Source: Mucilaginibacter endophyticus (GTDB lineage: Bacteria > Bacteroidota > Bacteroidia > Sphingobacteriales > Sphingobacteriaceae). From it: a stretch of 64,000 bases of DNA. The translations under genes and the position numbers were made by a program. How positions within the stretch are numbered: the first letter of the stretch is position 1; each line of letters opens with the position of its first letter. The stretch lies in contig NZ_QPCG01000007.1 in NCBI RefSeq assembly GCF_003351025.1, positions 310,001 through 374,000 of the forward strand, read 5' to 3'. This document shows positions 7,704-16,380 of the stretch, in pieces. Below the pieces are notes generated by a model. The model did not search any database and was not told the DNA's origin. It saw nothing but the letters and a program-made list of their open reading frames with translations.

Positions 7704-10295
7704 TTAATCGTCGTCGTCCTTAAATTGAGGATCAGCTTTCAATCCCAATGCTTTTAAGCCTTTTCCGTGTGCCCCGAAATAGGCCTTTGGAAAAGGTATA
7801 TCACCGTGAATTGTTGACCATAGATATTCACTGAACAGTAAGGCATCCTTATCATTAAGATCTGGTTTGGAAAAATCCAGCTTTTGTGTTAAAGGGGCCA
7901 ATCTTATCATAGTTTTACTGGTCATCTTTTTCTTTGGCGGGTTCATTTCATTTACGGCAACAGCAGGTGTTAATGAAACGTAACTTTGATAATCCGGATC
8001 TTCCTTGAAACAGTCGGTCATTAAAGGGGCCATTGCCACCAATTGGTTCATGGGCTGCACGCCAAAGATCTGACAAATGGTGTGTAGTACCGATGCCTGG
8101 TTGTAAAATTTACTAACGATAGTATTACGCTTAACATAGGGACCGGCTATAAAACAAACCGACCTATGGCCATCCACATGATCGGCGCCACTTTGTGGGT
8201 CATCTTCATTAATAAATATGGCCATATCTTTCCAGAAAGAACTTTTTGAAAGTGCCTCGATTACCCGGCCCGTTGCCAGGTCATTATCTGCCACGTAAGC
8301 GCGTGGAGTAGGCAGGTTTTCGGCATAACCGCTGGTATGGTCGTTGGATAAATAAATAATGGTAAATTCAGGAAAACTGCCTCTGGCCTCATATTCCTGC
8401 AGTGCTTTTATGAAAACATCCGTTCTTATCCCTTCCGGAATGGTTAAATTCCAGCCGGGGAACCTTAAATCGCTGTATTTTTCAAGGCTTTTTACCTGGT
8501 ATCCGCATTTGTAAAAGACAGAATCGTTCTTGTTTTTCCATCCATTATACAAATCTGTCCAGGTTTTACCTCTGGTTACTTCAGCAAAATCCAGCTCTCC
8601 AAAATTGCGGAATGAAATGCCTTTGCGCAGCAAATGATCCCAGATAAAACCGCAGCCGGCGTAACACAGCGGGTCGGTGCCAAAATCATAGGCACAATGG
8701 CCAGCCGAAAAATCTTTTTCATGGTAAGGTGTCGAAATGCCCTGAGTTGCCCATTGATGCCCATCGCTTGAGTTAATGCCATTGCAATAATAATTATCCA
8801 ATAAAACAAACTGCTCGGCAAGGCTGTGCGCGTTTGGCGTTACCTGTTTTGAATATTCAACAAGTTTAGGGTCGCAATTTCCTTTTCCAAAATCACCTAA
8901 TTCCTGGTCAAATTTTTTATTTTCCCTGATGATGTAAACAACATGTTTTATGGAAGAAGGCTCGCCAACGTTTGATGGAACAGGCTGGGGCTTTGCGTTT
9001 AAATTGGCCTCGGCCTGGGCCCTTAACATTTCAATAAAATGGAACCCTTTTTCTGCGTCTGCTGTGTATTTAGCTAACTGTTCTTTATTGGTGGGCAGTA
9101 CAGCCTTCTGTATTGAGCCCTGTTTAAGCGGGGTTACATTTCCGATGAATAAATGATCCCCGGTAGCACAAACAGCCCCGGGAAATCCTCCTGCCGCAAC
9201 AAAACCGTAAGGGCCTTTTTGCGGCTGTTTGGGGTTGATAAACGCTATTGAATTGTTACCTGCGTTGGCTGCGTATAGGATTTTACCGTCCGGACTGAAC
9301 GATAGCGCAGTCGTAAGGCTGCCATATGGAAGCGCGGGGTCCGGTTTGGTACTGATCGTTTGTACAACCTTAAACGTCTTTACATCTACCACGCTTATGC
9401 CATCGCCGCTTTCATCACTTACATAGAGTAAGTTCCCATCAGGCGATAAAACCATCGACTCGGGGTGTATGCGGGTTGTAATTTCGCGAATTACTTTTCT
9501 TGATTGAATATCAATTACGGAAACAGAGCCACGCAGGGCTATTGAATGATCATCCACAGCAACTTTTGTGCCGGCAGATTCTTCCGTTCTGTCCCCTTTT
9601 TTAGCGTTCGGGCCGCCGAAATTGCTAACGAACGCAAGCTTTTTGTCTTTACTGATAGCAATGGCGTAAGGGCAAACACCAACAGGTATTTTGTTTAATA
9701 CTTTGCCTTTGTCAATATCTACAACTGCAACCTGGTTAGGAATAGCAAGCGCTACATAAGCGACGTTGTTGCTAACCAGTCCAATACCTAATGGTGTTGT
9801 TGGCTTTTTATCAATTGAAAGATCAATTTCCTTAGAAAGCTTAAATACGCCTGACTGGTTAAGTTTTCCTATATACAAGTTTCTTTGCGCGCCGGTAAAA
9901 TATACTGTAGAGTCATTGCTGCCAATGGCAAGTCCGTACATCGAGCCCGATTCGCCTTTTTCATACTCGAACTGGTTAACAACCTTAAAACTATCAGCAC
10001 TGATAACAGCTAACCCTTTATTGCTTTTTGAAACCAGAAACTTTTTTTGACGAGCCAATTCAATGTTCAACACCCGGGTACCTTTGGGTAAATCCAGGAT
10101 CTGCCCGGCTGGATTAAACAATTGACTGTTCACAAACATCCTGTCACCTGCTGATAATTTATTCCAGGAGGTATCAACCGGAGCTTTCACGTCTTTTCGT
10201 TTTTGAGGTGTTGACTGGGCGTATGAATTTTGAAGCCCCGAAAATGAGATGGCCAGGAGAGTAGTGACACCGAAGGCAATAGTTGATATTCTCAT
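7704..10295 (-). CDS. Secreted YncE-type beta-propeller fused to phosphoesterase (alkaline phosphatase superfamily) domain
   Basis: The 863-residue protein begins with a signal peptide ending NSYAQ. Residues about 60-400 hold repeated propeller blades with YVTN-like strands (LAFVSNFGG, LLYVSDESGDGISVVDV, ILYAANAGNNSI). From about residue 440 a phosphoesterase domain follows: HVVYIIRENKKFDQELGD, then NYYCNGINSSDGHQWATQG, FTIIYLSNDHT and NEDDPQSGADHVDGHRSV, which supply Asp/His metal ligands. This architecture is common in Bacteroidota as a bifunctional YncE/alkaline phosphatase family protein. The substrate is unknown; phospholipase C or phosphatase activity on phosphodiesters is possible. The acidic tail ends in a run of Asp. 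Confidence 0.85.
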   Translation of the reverse strand: MRISTIAFGVTTLLAISFSGLQNSYAQSTPQKRKDVKAPVDTSWNKLSAGDRMFVNSQLFNPAGQILDLPKGTRVLNIELARQKKFLVSKSNKGLAVISADSFKVVNQFEYEKGESGSMYGLAIGSNDSTVYFTGAQRNLYIGKLNQSGVFKLSKEIDLSIDKKPTTPLGIGLVSNNVAYVALAIPNQVAVVDIDKGKVLNKIPVGVCPYAIAISKDKKLAFVSNFGGPNAKKGDRTEESAGTKVAVDDHSIALRGSVSVIDIQSRKVIREITTRIHPESMVLSPDGNLLYVSDESGDGISVVDVKTFKVVQTISTKPDPALPYGSLTTALSFSPDGKILYAANAGNNSIAFINPKQPQKGPYGFVAAGGFPGAVCATGDHLFIGNVTPLKQGSIQKAVLPTNKEQLAKYTADAEKGFHFIEMLRAQAEANLNAKPQPVPSNVGEPSSIKHVVYIIRENKKFDQELGDFGKGNCDPKLVEYSKQVTPNAHSLAEQFVLLDNYYCNGINSSDGHQWATQGISTPYHEKDFSAGHCAYDFGTDPLCYAGCGFIWDHLLRKGISFRNFGELDFAEVTRGKTWTDLYNGWKNKNDSVFYKCGYQVKSLEKYSDLRFPGWNLTIPEGIRTDVFIKALQEYEARGSFPEFTIIYLSNDHTSGYAENLPTPRAYVADNDLATGRVIEALSKSSFWKDMAIFINEDDPQSGADHVDGHRSVCFIAGPYVKRNTIVSKFYNQASVLHTICQIFGVQPMNQLVAMAPLMTDCFKEDPDYQSYVSLTPAVAVNEMNPPKKKMTSKTMIRLAPLTQKLDFSKPDLNDKDALLFSEYLWSTIHGDIPFPKAYFGAHGKGLKALGLKADPQFKDDDD

Positions 10296-10404
10296 AAGCT
10301 GATAAGCCGATATTATGAAATAAGGTAAATGACAAATCTTGAGTATGGTTTAACAATTATAAAAAAAGTTTATTAATGCTAAATATTGTAATCGTTAATA
10401 AAGT

Positions 10405-10545
10405 ATGAATTGTTTATTGGATGATGACTTCATGCCTCAAATGTTGATTGCCATTGATGCGTCCGGGCTCGATACTGATAGGCTAATTAACACTTTAAGA
10501 TCATTGTATTATTCTACGCCGAATCATGAATCTTGTTCACTGTAA
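10405..10545 (+). CDS. Possible 46-residue ORF of unknown function
   Basis: A small open frame begins MNCLLDDDFMPQML and ends HESCSL. It lies in the otherwise empty 343-base interval between the propeller/phosphatase gene and the terminator behind osmC. I see no clear ribosome site and no family resemblance. It may be a gene remnant or chance. Confidence 0.2.
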   Translation: MNCLLDDDFMPQMLIAIDASGLDTDRLINTLRSLYYSTPNHESCSL

Positions 10546-10581
10546 TTTTATACAATAGGAATGGTCGCCATTTTATAAAAA

Positions 10582-10608
10582 AACTCACCGGAGATCATCC
10601 GGTGAGTT
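10582..10608 (-). terminator. Rho-independent terminator of the hydrolase-osmC transcript
   Basis: A perfect 11-bp stem (AACTCACCGGA pairing with TCCGGTGAGTT, 5-base loop) is followed on the minus strand by seven T residues. It lies 31 bases behind the osmC stop. Confidence 0.9.
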
Positions 10609-10638
10609 ATAGACTATCAAGCTGTAAGACACCGCTTA

Positions 10639-11058
10639 TTAAGCGTAAACAACGGTTAATGTGATTGGCACGTTCAATGCTTTGGAGATAATACAATGGC
10701 TTTTTGCGCCTTCGGCTATCTCAGTAAATGTTGCTTCTTCTACACCTTCAATAGCGCTGGCCCTTAAATCCAGATGAATACCGGTAATGCTCAATGCCTG
10801 CATGTCAAGATCCACAGTCGCCGTCGTAAAAATGTCGCCTGCAGTGATATTGTGATGGGCTAAAGTTGCGCTGAGGGCCATCGAAAAACAACCTGCATGC
10901 GCAGCTGCGATCAACTCTTCCGGATTGGTGCCGATGCCGTCGGCAAAACGGGTTTTGAATGAATAAGGTGTTTCGTTGAGTACTGTGCTTTGTGTGCTGA
11001 TTTCGCCTGTACCTTCTTGTAAAGTACCATTCCAGTGTGCTTTTGCTATACGTTTCAT
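10639..11058 (-). CDS. osmC: OsmC/Ohr-family peroxiredoxin
   Basis: This 139-residue protein is an OsmC-type thiol peroxidase that reduces organic hydroperoxides. The two redox cysteines are visible: Cys57 in AAHAGCFSMAL and Cys122 in KSHCIISKAL. The conserved start MKRIAKAHWNG is typical of the OsmC rather than the Ohr branch. It lies 55 bases behind the alpha/beta hydrolase gene on the same strand and ends in a strong terminator, so both genes are probably one transcript driven by the palindromic promoter at 11941-11985. The context suggests response to oxidative or aromatic-compound stress. Confidence 0.92.
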   Translation of the reverse strand: MKRIAKAHWNGTLQEGTGEISTQSTVLNETPYSFKTRFADGIGTNPEELIAAAHAGCFSMALSATLAHHNITAGDIFTTATVDLDMQALSITGIHLDLRASAIEGVEEATFTEIAEGAKSHCIISKALNVPITLTVVYA

Positions 11059-11113
11059 GATTTTTAGATTGATGAGTTAAAGAACCTATTGTTTAAATGG
11101 TGTTTGTCGATTA

Positions 11114-11908
11114 TTATTTGCTTTCGGTGATTAAGATGGCAGCCAGTTTATCCGGCATAGAAATGAAAGGCGTGTGGCTGCTTTGCAGGGTGTATACTTT
11201 GGCAACTTTGCTGTTTTTTACCATATACTGTTGTGCAGGATAGCTGATGGCGTGGTCATTAGCGGTATGGATATAGATTTTTTTCACGCTGCCGAAATTC
11301 TTCTCAGTCAAATGAACTGGTGTGGCAAGTGGCGCCAGCGGTTCTGGTTTGATGTTAGCGGCGATATAATCCTGAACCTGCTGAGGCGCGTCGGCAGCGA
11401 AGATATCTGCGGCTGCATCTTTGGCGATAATAGCCGCGCCATGTTCCTTATCGATAGTAAGGGATTTGCCGATATGAGATGCAGGGTCTTGTTGGGCCAA
11501 TGATAAAAGGCTGTCGCCGTCGTGAGGTAAGGCTGCTGCAAGGAAGATCAATTCTTTAATCTGTGCTGGTTCATCTTCAGCAACCTGGCTGATCACCAGT
11601 CCGGCAAAGCTATGTCCCACCAAAACCACATTAGTTCGGGTACCGATGGCTGCTTTTACCTGGTCAACGTAAGTTTGAAAGGTGATACCCGCGAATGAGG
11701 TGGTATCTTTTCCGTGACCGGCAAGGTTAACGTTGATCACTTCTTCGCCCTGGGCTTTCAACAAAGGGGTTACCGCGTCCCATGAAGATGCATCAGACCA
11801 TGCTCCGTGAACAAGTACGATAGTTTTAGAATTTTTGTGATTTGTTTTTTCGGCTTGAGCAGTAAAGCCTAATACGCTCAATGCCATCATTATTATTGCT
11901 GTTTTCAT
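11114..11908 (-). CDS. Secreted alpha/beta hydrolase (salicylate-esterase-like), copy 1
   Basis: The 264-residue protein has a signal peptide (MKTAIIMMALSVLGFTAQA) and an alpha/beta-hydrolase domain of the plant SABP2/EstC type: VLVHGAWSDASSW forms the oxyanion-hole strand, VLVGHSFAG holds nucleophile Ser100, and SSHTPFIS near the C-terminus supplies the His. It is a clear paralogue of the hydrolase at 12867-13691. Copy 1 looks periplasmic and soluble, whereas copy 2 is a lipoprotein. Its promoter is an inverted copy of the promoter of the second gene. The substrate is unknown; esters of small hydroxy acids are typical of the family. Confidence 0.85.
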   Translation of the reverse strand: MKTAIIMMALSVLGFTAQAEKTNHKNSKTIVLVHGAWSDASSWDAVTPLLKAQGEEVINVNLAGHGKDTTSFAGITFQTYVDQVKAAIGTRTNVVLVGHSFAGLVISQVAEDEPAQIKELIFLAAALPHDGDSLLSLAQQDPASHIGKSLTIDKEHGAAIIAKDAAADIFAADAPQQVQDYIAANIKPEPLAPLATPVHLTEKNFGSVKKIYIHTANDHAISYPAQQYMVKNSKVAKVYTLQSSHTPFISMPDKLAAILITESK

Positions 11909-11920
11909 GTTTGTCTTGTG

Positions 11921-11934
11921 CCTAATTGTTTAGG
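11921..11934 (-). repeat. Leader inverted repeat, copy 1
   Basis: CCTAA and TTAGG separated by four bases lie in the presumed untranslated leader of the hydrolase-osmC transcript. The same element with the same flanks (GTCCTAAACAATTAGGCAC) is found in the leader of the second hydrolase at 12841-12859. It could be a short RNA hairpin or a second protein site. Confidence 0.5.
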
Positions 11935-11969
11935 ACACAACAAACATCGGGCGATGCCGCCGCAATAAG

Positions 11970-11985
11970 TTTAACCCAGGTTAAA
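11970..11985 (-). promoter_or_regulatory. 16-bp palindromic operator (TTTAACC-N2-GGTTAAA), copy 1
   Basis: TTTAACC, two bases, GGTTAAA. On the minus strand it is followed after exactly 21 bases by GATGTTTG (11941-11948), one mismatch from the Bacteroidota -7 box TAnnTTTG. The spacing puts the palindrome centre about 40 bases before the likely start site, where a class II Crp/Fnr-type activator would sit. The neighbouring Crp/Fnr protein (12059-12655) is the natural candidate, by inference. Confidence 0.7.
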
Positions 11986-12058
11986 ATCGAAAAATCCACT
12001 GAAAATTTTTTTCAGTGGACTTCGGTGATCCGGAAATTAAAGGGATTGTCAATGGATC

Positions 12059-12655
12059 TTATTTCCCAACCATTCTTTTACGGATCCGGCTTAATGACGG
12101 CCCCTGGATACCGAGATACGAGGCAATATGATATAATGGCACCGAGTTGAAAATATTAGGATGTTTTTCCATCATTTCCCGGTAACGGTCTTCAGGCGTT
12201 TTAAACAAGAATCCTTCGGTATTAACCATTACCTCATGAAAGGCTGTCTCGGCTACGATCCTGCCAAAGCGTTCCCATTGGTGTGATTGCCCGTAAAGAT
12301 CATTCAAATGATCGATATGTATATATAATATAAGCGAATCAACCATCGCTTCTGTATAATACTCGCAGGCTGTCTGGGCTAAAAAGCTTTTATAGGATGT
12401 AACAAATTGCTGATCGGTAAAAAACAGCATGTTCTTTTCTTCTCCCGTATCGCTATTTACCCGGTAGATTCTGAATACGCCATTGATAACAAACCCGAGA
12501 TGTTTACAAACATTTTTGTATTCGTTATAAAACTCACCTTTTTTATACTGCTTCAATTTCCAGTAAGGCAGTGACAGGTCAAAAGCTTCCGTTTTCATAC
12601 CGGCAGACCCTAAAGTTGTTCTTAGTTGTTCTATAGCTGTTTCGTTTTCAGACAT
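12059..12655 (-). CDS. Crp/Fnr-family transcriptional regulator
   Basis: This 198-residue protein has an N-terminal cyclic-nucleotide-binding-like beta roll (about 25-125; YKKGEFYNEYKNVCKHLGFV, then GVFRIYRVN) and a short C-terminal helix-turn-helix (about 170-196; VPLYHIASYLGIQGPSLSRI). This abbreviated HTH is usual for Bacteroidota Crp/Fnr paralogues. No cAMP-binding arginine motif or iron-sulfur cysteine set is evident, so the ligand is unknown. The gene lies between two hydrolase genes transcribed outward, each with the same 16-bp palindrome in its promoter; its own upstream region lacks the palindrome. It probably controls both hydrolases. Confidence 0.85.
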   Translation of the reverse strand: MSENETAIEQLRTTLGSAGMKTEAFDLSLPYWKLKQYKKGEFYNEYKNVCKHLGFVINGVFRIYRVNSDTGEEKNMLFFTDQQFVTSYKSFLAQTACEYYTEAMVDSLILYIHIDHLNDLYGQSHQWERFGRIVAETAFHEVMVNTEGFLFKTPEDRYREMMEKHPNIFNSVPLYHIASYLGIQGPSLSRIRKRMVGK

Positions 12656-12791
12656 GCGATAAAAATATCAATTTTAATAATACCGTAAACAAATATGCTG
12701 CTTTAATCAACAGCTACCATTATTACTGTTCAATCGGCATGCAGGTTGCGTCACATGATATCTTTTTGACGGGGTTATATTATTTTTCGAT

Positions 12792-12807
12792 TTTAACCTC
12801 GGTTAAA
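12792..12807 (+). promoter_or_regulatory. 16-bp palindromic operator (TTTAACC-N2-GGTTAAA), copy 2
   Basis: This is the same palindrome as at 11970-11985, with the same 21-base distance to GATGTTTG (12829-12836) and the same CCTAA/TTAGG leader element (12843-12856). Only the two central bases and scattered spacer bases differ. The conservation of palindrome, spacing, -7 box and leader, with divergence elsewhere, argues for a functional promoter. Confidence 0.7.
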
Positions 12808-12866
12808 CTTATCCGGAGCGTATTGTCGGATGTTTGTGGTGTCCTAAACAATTAGGCACTCAAATC

Positions 12867-13691
12867 ATGAAAAAACTCATATTAACCTTACTTTCTATAG
12901 CCACTGTTGCTATTATTTTTTCATCTTGTTCAAAAAAGAATGATGAAGTGAAACCCACTGCTAAAAATTATGTACTGGTACACGGCGCATGGCAGGCCCC
13001 TTATGTATGGGACGCGGTAAAAGCCCAATTAATTAAGGAGGGTAACAACGTAACTGTTGTTGAACTTCCGGGCCATGGTAGCGATAATACTGATCCTTCA
13101 ACTTTAACTATAAACACTTACAGGGATAAGGTACTTGACGCTATGTCAAAAATAAACGGTAAAGTTATCCTGGTAGGCCATAGTTTGGGCGGTATGATCA
13201 TCTCAGCTGTTGCAGAGCAAGATCCTTCAAAAATTGAAAAACTCGTTTATCTCGCGGCTTACTTACCAACCTCCGGACAATCATTATTCGGCCTCGCCAG
13301 TACAGATCCAGGTTCGCAGCTGGGCATAGATGGAAATCTTATTAAGAATAATGGTGGCTTAACTGTTGATGTAAAACAAGATCAAATTGTGAATATCTTC
13401 ATACCGGATGGTTCGGCCCAGGTTCAAAGCCTTGTACTGAAAAATTACCGGGCCGAGCCAGGAATCCCATTGCAGGATCCGGTAACACTAACAGCTGCAA
13501 ATTTTGGCGCTGTAGAGAAGGTTTATATTAAAACATTGCAAGATCGTGTGGTATCTCCAGGCCTGCAAAGCAGGATGATCACCGCCGCTATGGGGGGCGT
13601 AAAAACAGTGTACCAGTTAAACACCAGCCACTCCGCGTTCTTAGCCAAACCAGATTCTGTAGCTATATTGCTGACTAAAATAGGGCAGTAA
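12867..13691 (+). CDS. Alpha/beta hydrolase lipoprotein (salicylate-esterase-like), copy 2
   Basis: I chose the ATG at 12867 (274 residues). An in-frame ATG 33 bases upstream lies inside the presumed promoter -7 box and would spoil the signal peptide. The N-terminus is a lipoprotein signal with lipobox IFSSC and Cys21. The hydrolase core follows: YVLVHGAWQAPYVW, nucleophile Ser106 in VGHSLGG, and the catalytic His in NTSHSAFLA. It is a paralogue of the 11114-11908 gene, with the shared core AxNFGxVxKxYIxTxxD. A hairpin terminator follows at 13719. The duplicated promoter suggests co-expression with the hydrolase-osmC operon. Confidence 0.85.
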   Translation: MKKLILTLLSIATVAIIFSSCSKKNDEVKPTAKNYVLVHGAWQAPYVWDAVKAQLIKEGNNVTVVELPGHGSDNTDPSTLTINTYRDKVLDAMSKINGKVILVGHSLGGMIISAVAEQDPSKIEKLVYLAAYLPTSGQSLFGLASTDPGSQLGIDGNLIKNNGGLTVDVKQDQIVNIFIPDGSAQVQSLVLKNYRAEPGIPLQDPVTLTAANFGAVEKVYIKTLQDRVVSPGLQSRMITAAMGGVKTVYQLNTSHSAFLAKPDSVAILLTKIGQ

Positions 13692-13718
13692 TCAGCAGCC
13701 CCTCTTTCAATTTAAAGG

Positions 13719-13752
13719 AAGCCGTCTCATAAGTTATTATGAGCGGCTTTTA
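13719..13752 (+). terminator. Hairpin terminator behind hydrolase copy 2
   Basis: AAGCCG plus CTCATAA pairs with TTATGAG plus CGGCTT (one bulged T, 4-base loop) and is followed by a T-tract. It lies 27 bases after the stop codon, between convergent genes. Confidence 0.8.
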
Positions 13753-13858
13753 TCGTTGAAATCTGAAGAGATCAATTATAAAGTTTAAATATAATCGTTC
13801 GAAAACCCGAAAAAATGAACTCTGAGTGGACAACAAATATGATTTTAAACCCAAGATA

Positions 13859-14890
13859 TCATTTCTTCGTATTGTTTCTGAGTGACGATTCCCGAATTAT
13901 TAGCTCAGATCTAAGTATCAAGCTGTGTGTTTCCTGAAAATCGTTTTTATCGACGAGGCGATTAATCATCAACTTTGCGGCAACTTCGCCCATTTCATAA
14001 CCTTTATAATTTACCGTTGTAAGGGAAGGTTCGATAACTGTGGCGGTTGGATCATTATTAAATCCGGCAACTGCTATATCGGCAGGGATATTTATTCCTT
14101 CTTTTTTTAATACCTGCATACAACCGATGGCACAAATATCATTTGCCACAAACAAACCGTCGGGTAGGGGAGACATTTTCAGAATTTCTTGCGCTGCCTC
14201 CGCACCCGATTTGCTTGTCAGATCGTTTATTATTACCAGGTTTTTGTCAAAAGTTAAATTGTTTTCCTCTAAAGCCCTTTTGTAGCCCTGAAATCGTTCA
14301 GAATATACATTACGTAATTGGTTACCGCCAATATGAACTATCCGTTTGCTCCCTTGTTTTATAAGGTGGTCTGTAATATCATGAGCAGCTTTAAAGTTAT
14401 CAATATAGATTTGCGGGCATGATTCATGTTCAAATACCCTGTCAAAAAATATTATCGGGACGTTTCGTTTGATGAACGGTTCAAAATGATCAAAATCTGT
14501 TGTGTCATAAGCTACTGAAACCAGTAACCCATCTACACGGTTATTGAGCATCGCTTTGGCATTGCTTGCCTCCTTTTTTGTACTCTCAAGCGATTGGCTG
14601 ATAAAGAGGTTATAGTTATTGCTGTTGGCAACTTTTTCGATACCCGCAAGTACGTCAGCCATAAAATTGCTATTCAACCTCGGAACAATTACACCTATTA
14701 TGTTGCTCTGCTTTTTTCGCAGGTTACTTGCTATCGAATTAGATCGGTAACCCATTTCGTCGGCTGTTTTGGCAATCAGTTTTTTGGTAGCCTTACTAAC
14801 CCTCGGATGATCTTTCAATGCCCGGCTAACTGTTGCAGCCGAAACGTTGAGGCGGGCCGCAATATCATAAATGGTTATTTCTTTATGCAC
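13859..14890 (-). CDS. LacI-family transcriptional regulator of the glucuronoxylan locus
   Basis: This 343-residue LacI/PurR-type repressor has its HTH at residues 4-27 (TIYDIAARLNVSAATVSRAL) and hinge helix at about 50-60 (NSIASNLRKK), followed by a periplasmic-binding-protein-like sugar domain (IIGVIVPRLNSNFMADVLAG to the C-terminus). It is divergent from uxuA, and a 24-bp palindrome with core TGCAATCGATTGCA lies between them, 68 bases from its own start. The same core occurs at five more places in the locus, all but two of them plainly in promoter regions. The inducer is probably a uronate or xylan-derived sugar, since the controlled genes degrade glucuronoxylan. LacI control of a Bacteroidota polysaccharide locus is less common than HTCS or ECF-sigma control. 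Confidence 0.93.
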   Translation of the reverse strand: MHKEITIYDIAARLNVSAATVSRALKDHPRVSKATKKLIAKTADEMGYRSNSIASNLRKKQSNIIGVIVPRLNSNFMADVLAGIEKVANSNNYNLFISQSLESTKKEASNAKAMLNNRVDGLLVSVAYDTTDFDHFEPFIKRNVPIIFFDRVFEHESCPQIYIDNFKAAHDITDHLIKQGSKRIVHIGGNQLRNVYSERFQGYKRALEENNLTFDKNLVIINDLTSKSGAEAAQEILKMSPLPDGLFVANDICAIGCMQVLKKEGINIPADIAVAGFNNDPTATVIEPSLTTVNYKGYEMGEVAAKLMINRLVDKNDFQETHSLILRSELIIRESSLRNNTKK

Positions 14891-14957
14891 GTTATTGTCG
14901 GGTGTTTAACTTTTGATTCAGGGTATAAATATATAAATAAAAGATAAAAAGAAGATT

Positions 14958-14981
14958 TATAATGCAATCGATTGCATTATA
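14958..14981. promoter_or_regulatory. LacI operator 1 in the lacI-uxuA intergenic region
   Basis: A perfect 24-bp palindrome centred between 14969 and 14970 has the core TGCAATCGATTGCA. Its right edge overlaps an exact TAnnTTTG -7 box (14978-14985) that would drive uxuA, so bound repressor would block the promoter. The central CG is typical of LacI-family sites with hinge-helix insertion. Confidence 0.88.
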
Positions 14982-15032
14982 TTTGAGGCGTAAACCTGCA
15001 GGCACATATGATAGCTTCCAAATTGAATAAAA

Positions 15033-16226
15033 ATGATTCCTAAATTAGAACAAACATTCAGGTGGTTTGGCCCTTCAGATCCGGTTTCTTTGTTGGCCAT
15101 CGCACAAACCGGCGCAACTGGTATTGTCAATGCATTGCATCATATACCTTGTGGCGAAATATGGGGCGTTGATGAAATACTTGAGCGGAAAGAAATAATC
15201 AATAAAGCCGGGTTCAGTTGGTCGGTTGTCGAAAGCGTTAATGTTCACGAAAGCATTAAAATGGGCACTGCGGCACGCGACCACTATATTTCAAATTATA
15301 TTGAAACGCTTACCAACCTTTCGGCAGCCGGCATCTATACGGTATGTTATAATTTTATGCCGGTATTGGATTGGACGCGCACTCACCTGGATTTCCGTTT
15401 GCCAAACAACGCTTCGGCATTAAGGTACCATGCACCAGCCTTGGCGGCATTCGATCTTTATATCCTTCAAAGAGATGATGCCTTTAAAGAATTTAGCCCG
15501 GCGCAACAATTGGCAGCCAAAACATACCTGGATACTTTAAAAGATACGGAAAAGCAACTTTTAACCAACACTATTTTAGCTGGGCTCCCTGGTACTGACG
15601 AGGTGTTCACGATAAATGAATTTAAAATATACCTTGAAAAATACGCTACTGTTAATGAACAAAAACTAAAAGAGAATCTTCGTTATTTTTTAAAAGCGGT
15701 GATACCTTACGCCGAAAAACTCGGCATAAAAATGTGTATCCATCCAGACGACCCCCCGTTTGCCATTTTAGGGCTCCCAAGGGTTGTTAAGTGCGAGGAA
15801 GACCTTGTTGAAGTTGTTAACATGTGCCATTCTGTGAGCAATGGCATTACGCTCTGTACCGGTTCTTTGGGGGCAAATAAAATCAATGATATTCCTGGTA
15901 TTATAAATCGTTTGGGAGCACACATTCATTTTTTGCATTTGCGGAATGTTTGCAGGGAACCTGATGGAAGCTTTTACGAAGCCGAACACTTAAGCGGCGA
16001 TACCGACATGTTTGCCGTAATGAAAGCGGTTGTGGATGAACAATTAAGACGTGAAAAAGCGGGCCGAAGTGATCTGGCAATCCCCATGCGTCCGGATCAT
16101 GGCCATAAAATACTCGACGACTACAATTATCAAACATATCCCGGATATTCTGTTACAGGGCGATTAAAGGGGTTGGCAGAGTTAAGAGGCCTGGAGCTCG
16201 GTATCAGGCGGATGCTGAACAATTGA
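15033..16226 (+). CDS. uxuA: D-mannonate dehydratase UxuA
   Basis: UxuA dehydrates D-mannonate to 2-keto-3-deoxygluconate in the cytoplasm, a step of glucuronate catabolism. The 397-residue protein starts with the typical MIPKLEQTFRWFGPSDPVSL and keeps metal-ligand segments such as MCIHPDDPPF, FLHLRNV and PDHGHKI near the C-terminus. It directly follows the operator shared with lacI and is probably monocistronic; the next gene is convergent. In this locus it receives mannonate made from glucuronic acid released by GH67 and GH115. Uronate isomerase and KDG kinase are not in the window. Confidence 0.96.
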   Translation: MIPKLEQTFRWFGPSDPVSLLAIAQTGATGIVNALHHIPCGEIWGVDEILERKEIINKAGFSWSVVESVNVHESIKMGTAARDHYISNYIETLTNLSAAGIYTVCYNFMPVLDWTRTHLDFRLPNNASALRYHAPALAAFDLYILQRDDAFKEFSPAQQLAAKTYLDTLKDTEKQLLTNTILAGLPGTDEVFTINEFKIYLEKYATVNEQKLKENLRYFLKAVIPYAEKLGIKMCIHPDDPPFAILGLPRVVKCEEDLVEVVNMCHSVSNGITLCTGSLGANKINDIPGIINRLGAHIHFLHLRNVCREPDGSFYEAEHLSGDTDMFAVMKAVVDEQLRREKAGRSDLAIPMRPDHGHKILDDYNYQTYPGYSVTGRLKGLAELRGLELGIRRMLNN

Positions 16227-16328
16227 TAAGCTTAAGGGTATTTGGATCGTTATTTAAAGCAGCTGATTTTCAAATAAAGACACGGCATTTGTGCTCGCTA
16301 AAGAAGGCACATTCTTTTAATTAATTTT

Positions 16329-16369
16329 GCTACCGTAAATTGTTTCTTCAATATGCAATTTACGGTAGC
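16329..16369. terminator. Hairpin between convergent uxuA and GH115 genes
   Basis: A perfect 14-bp stem (GCTACCGTAAATTG with its complement, 13-base loop) lies between two convergent stop codons. Neither side has a good T-tract, so it may be a weak bidirectional terminator or mRNA 3'-end protector. Confidence 0.55.
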
Positions 16370-16380
16370 TCGGTATTATA

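Noticed and set aside
12834..12866. Earlier ATG for hydrolase copy 2
   Set aside because: It lies inside the presumed -7 box and leader repeat and would bury the lipoprotein signal.
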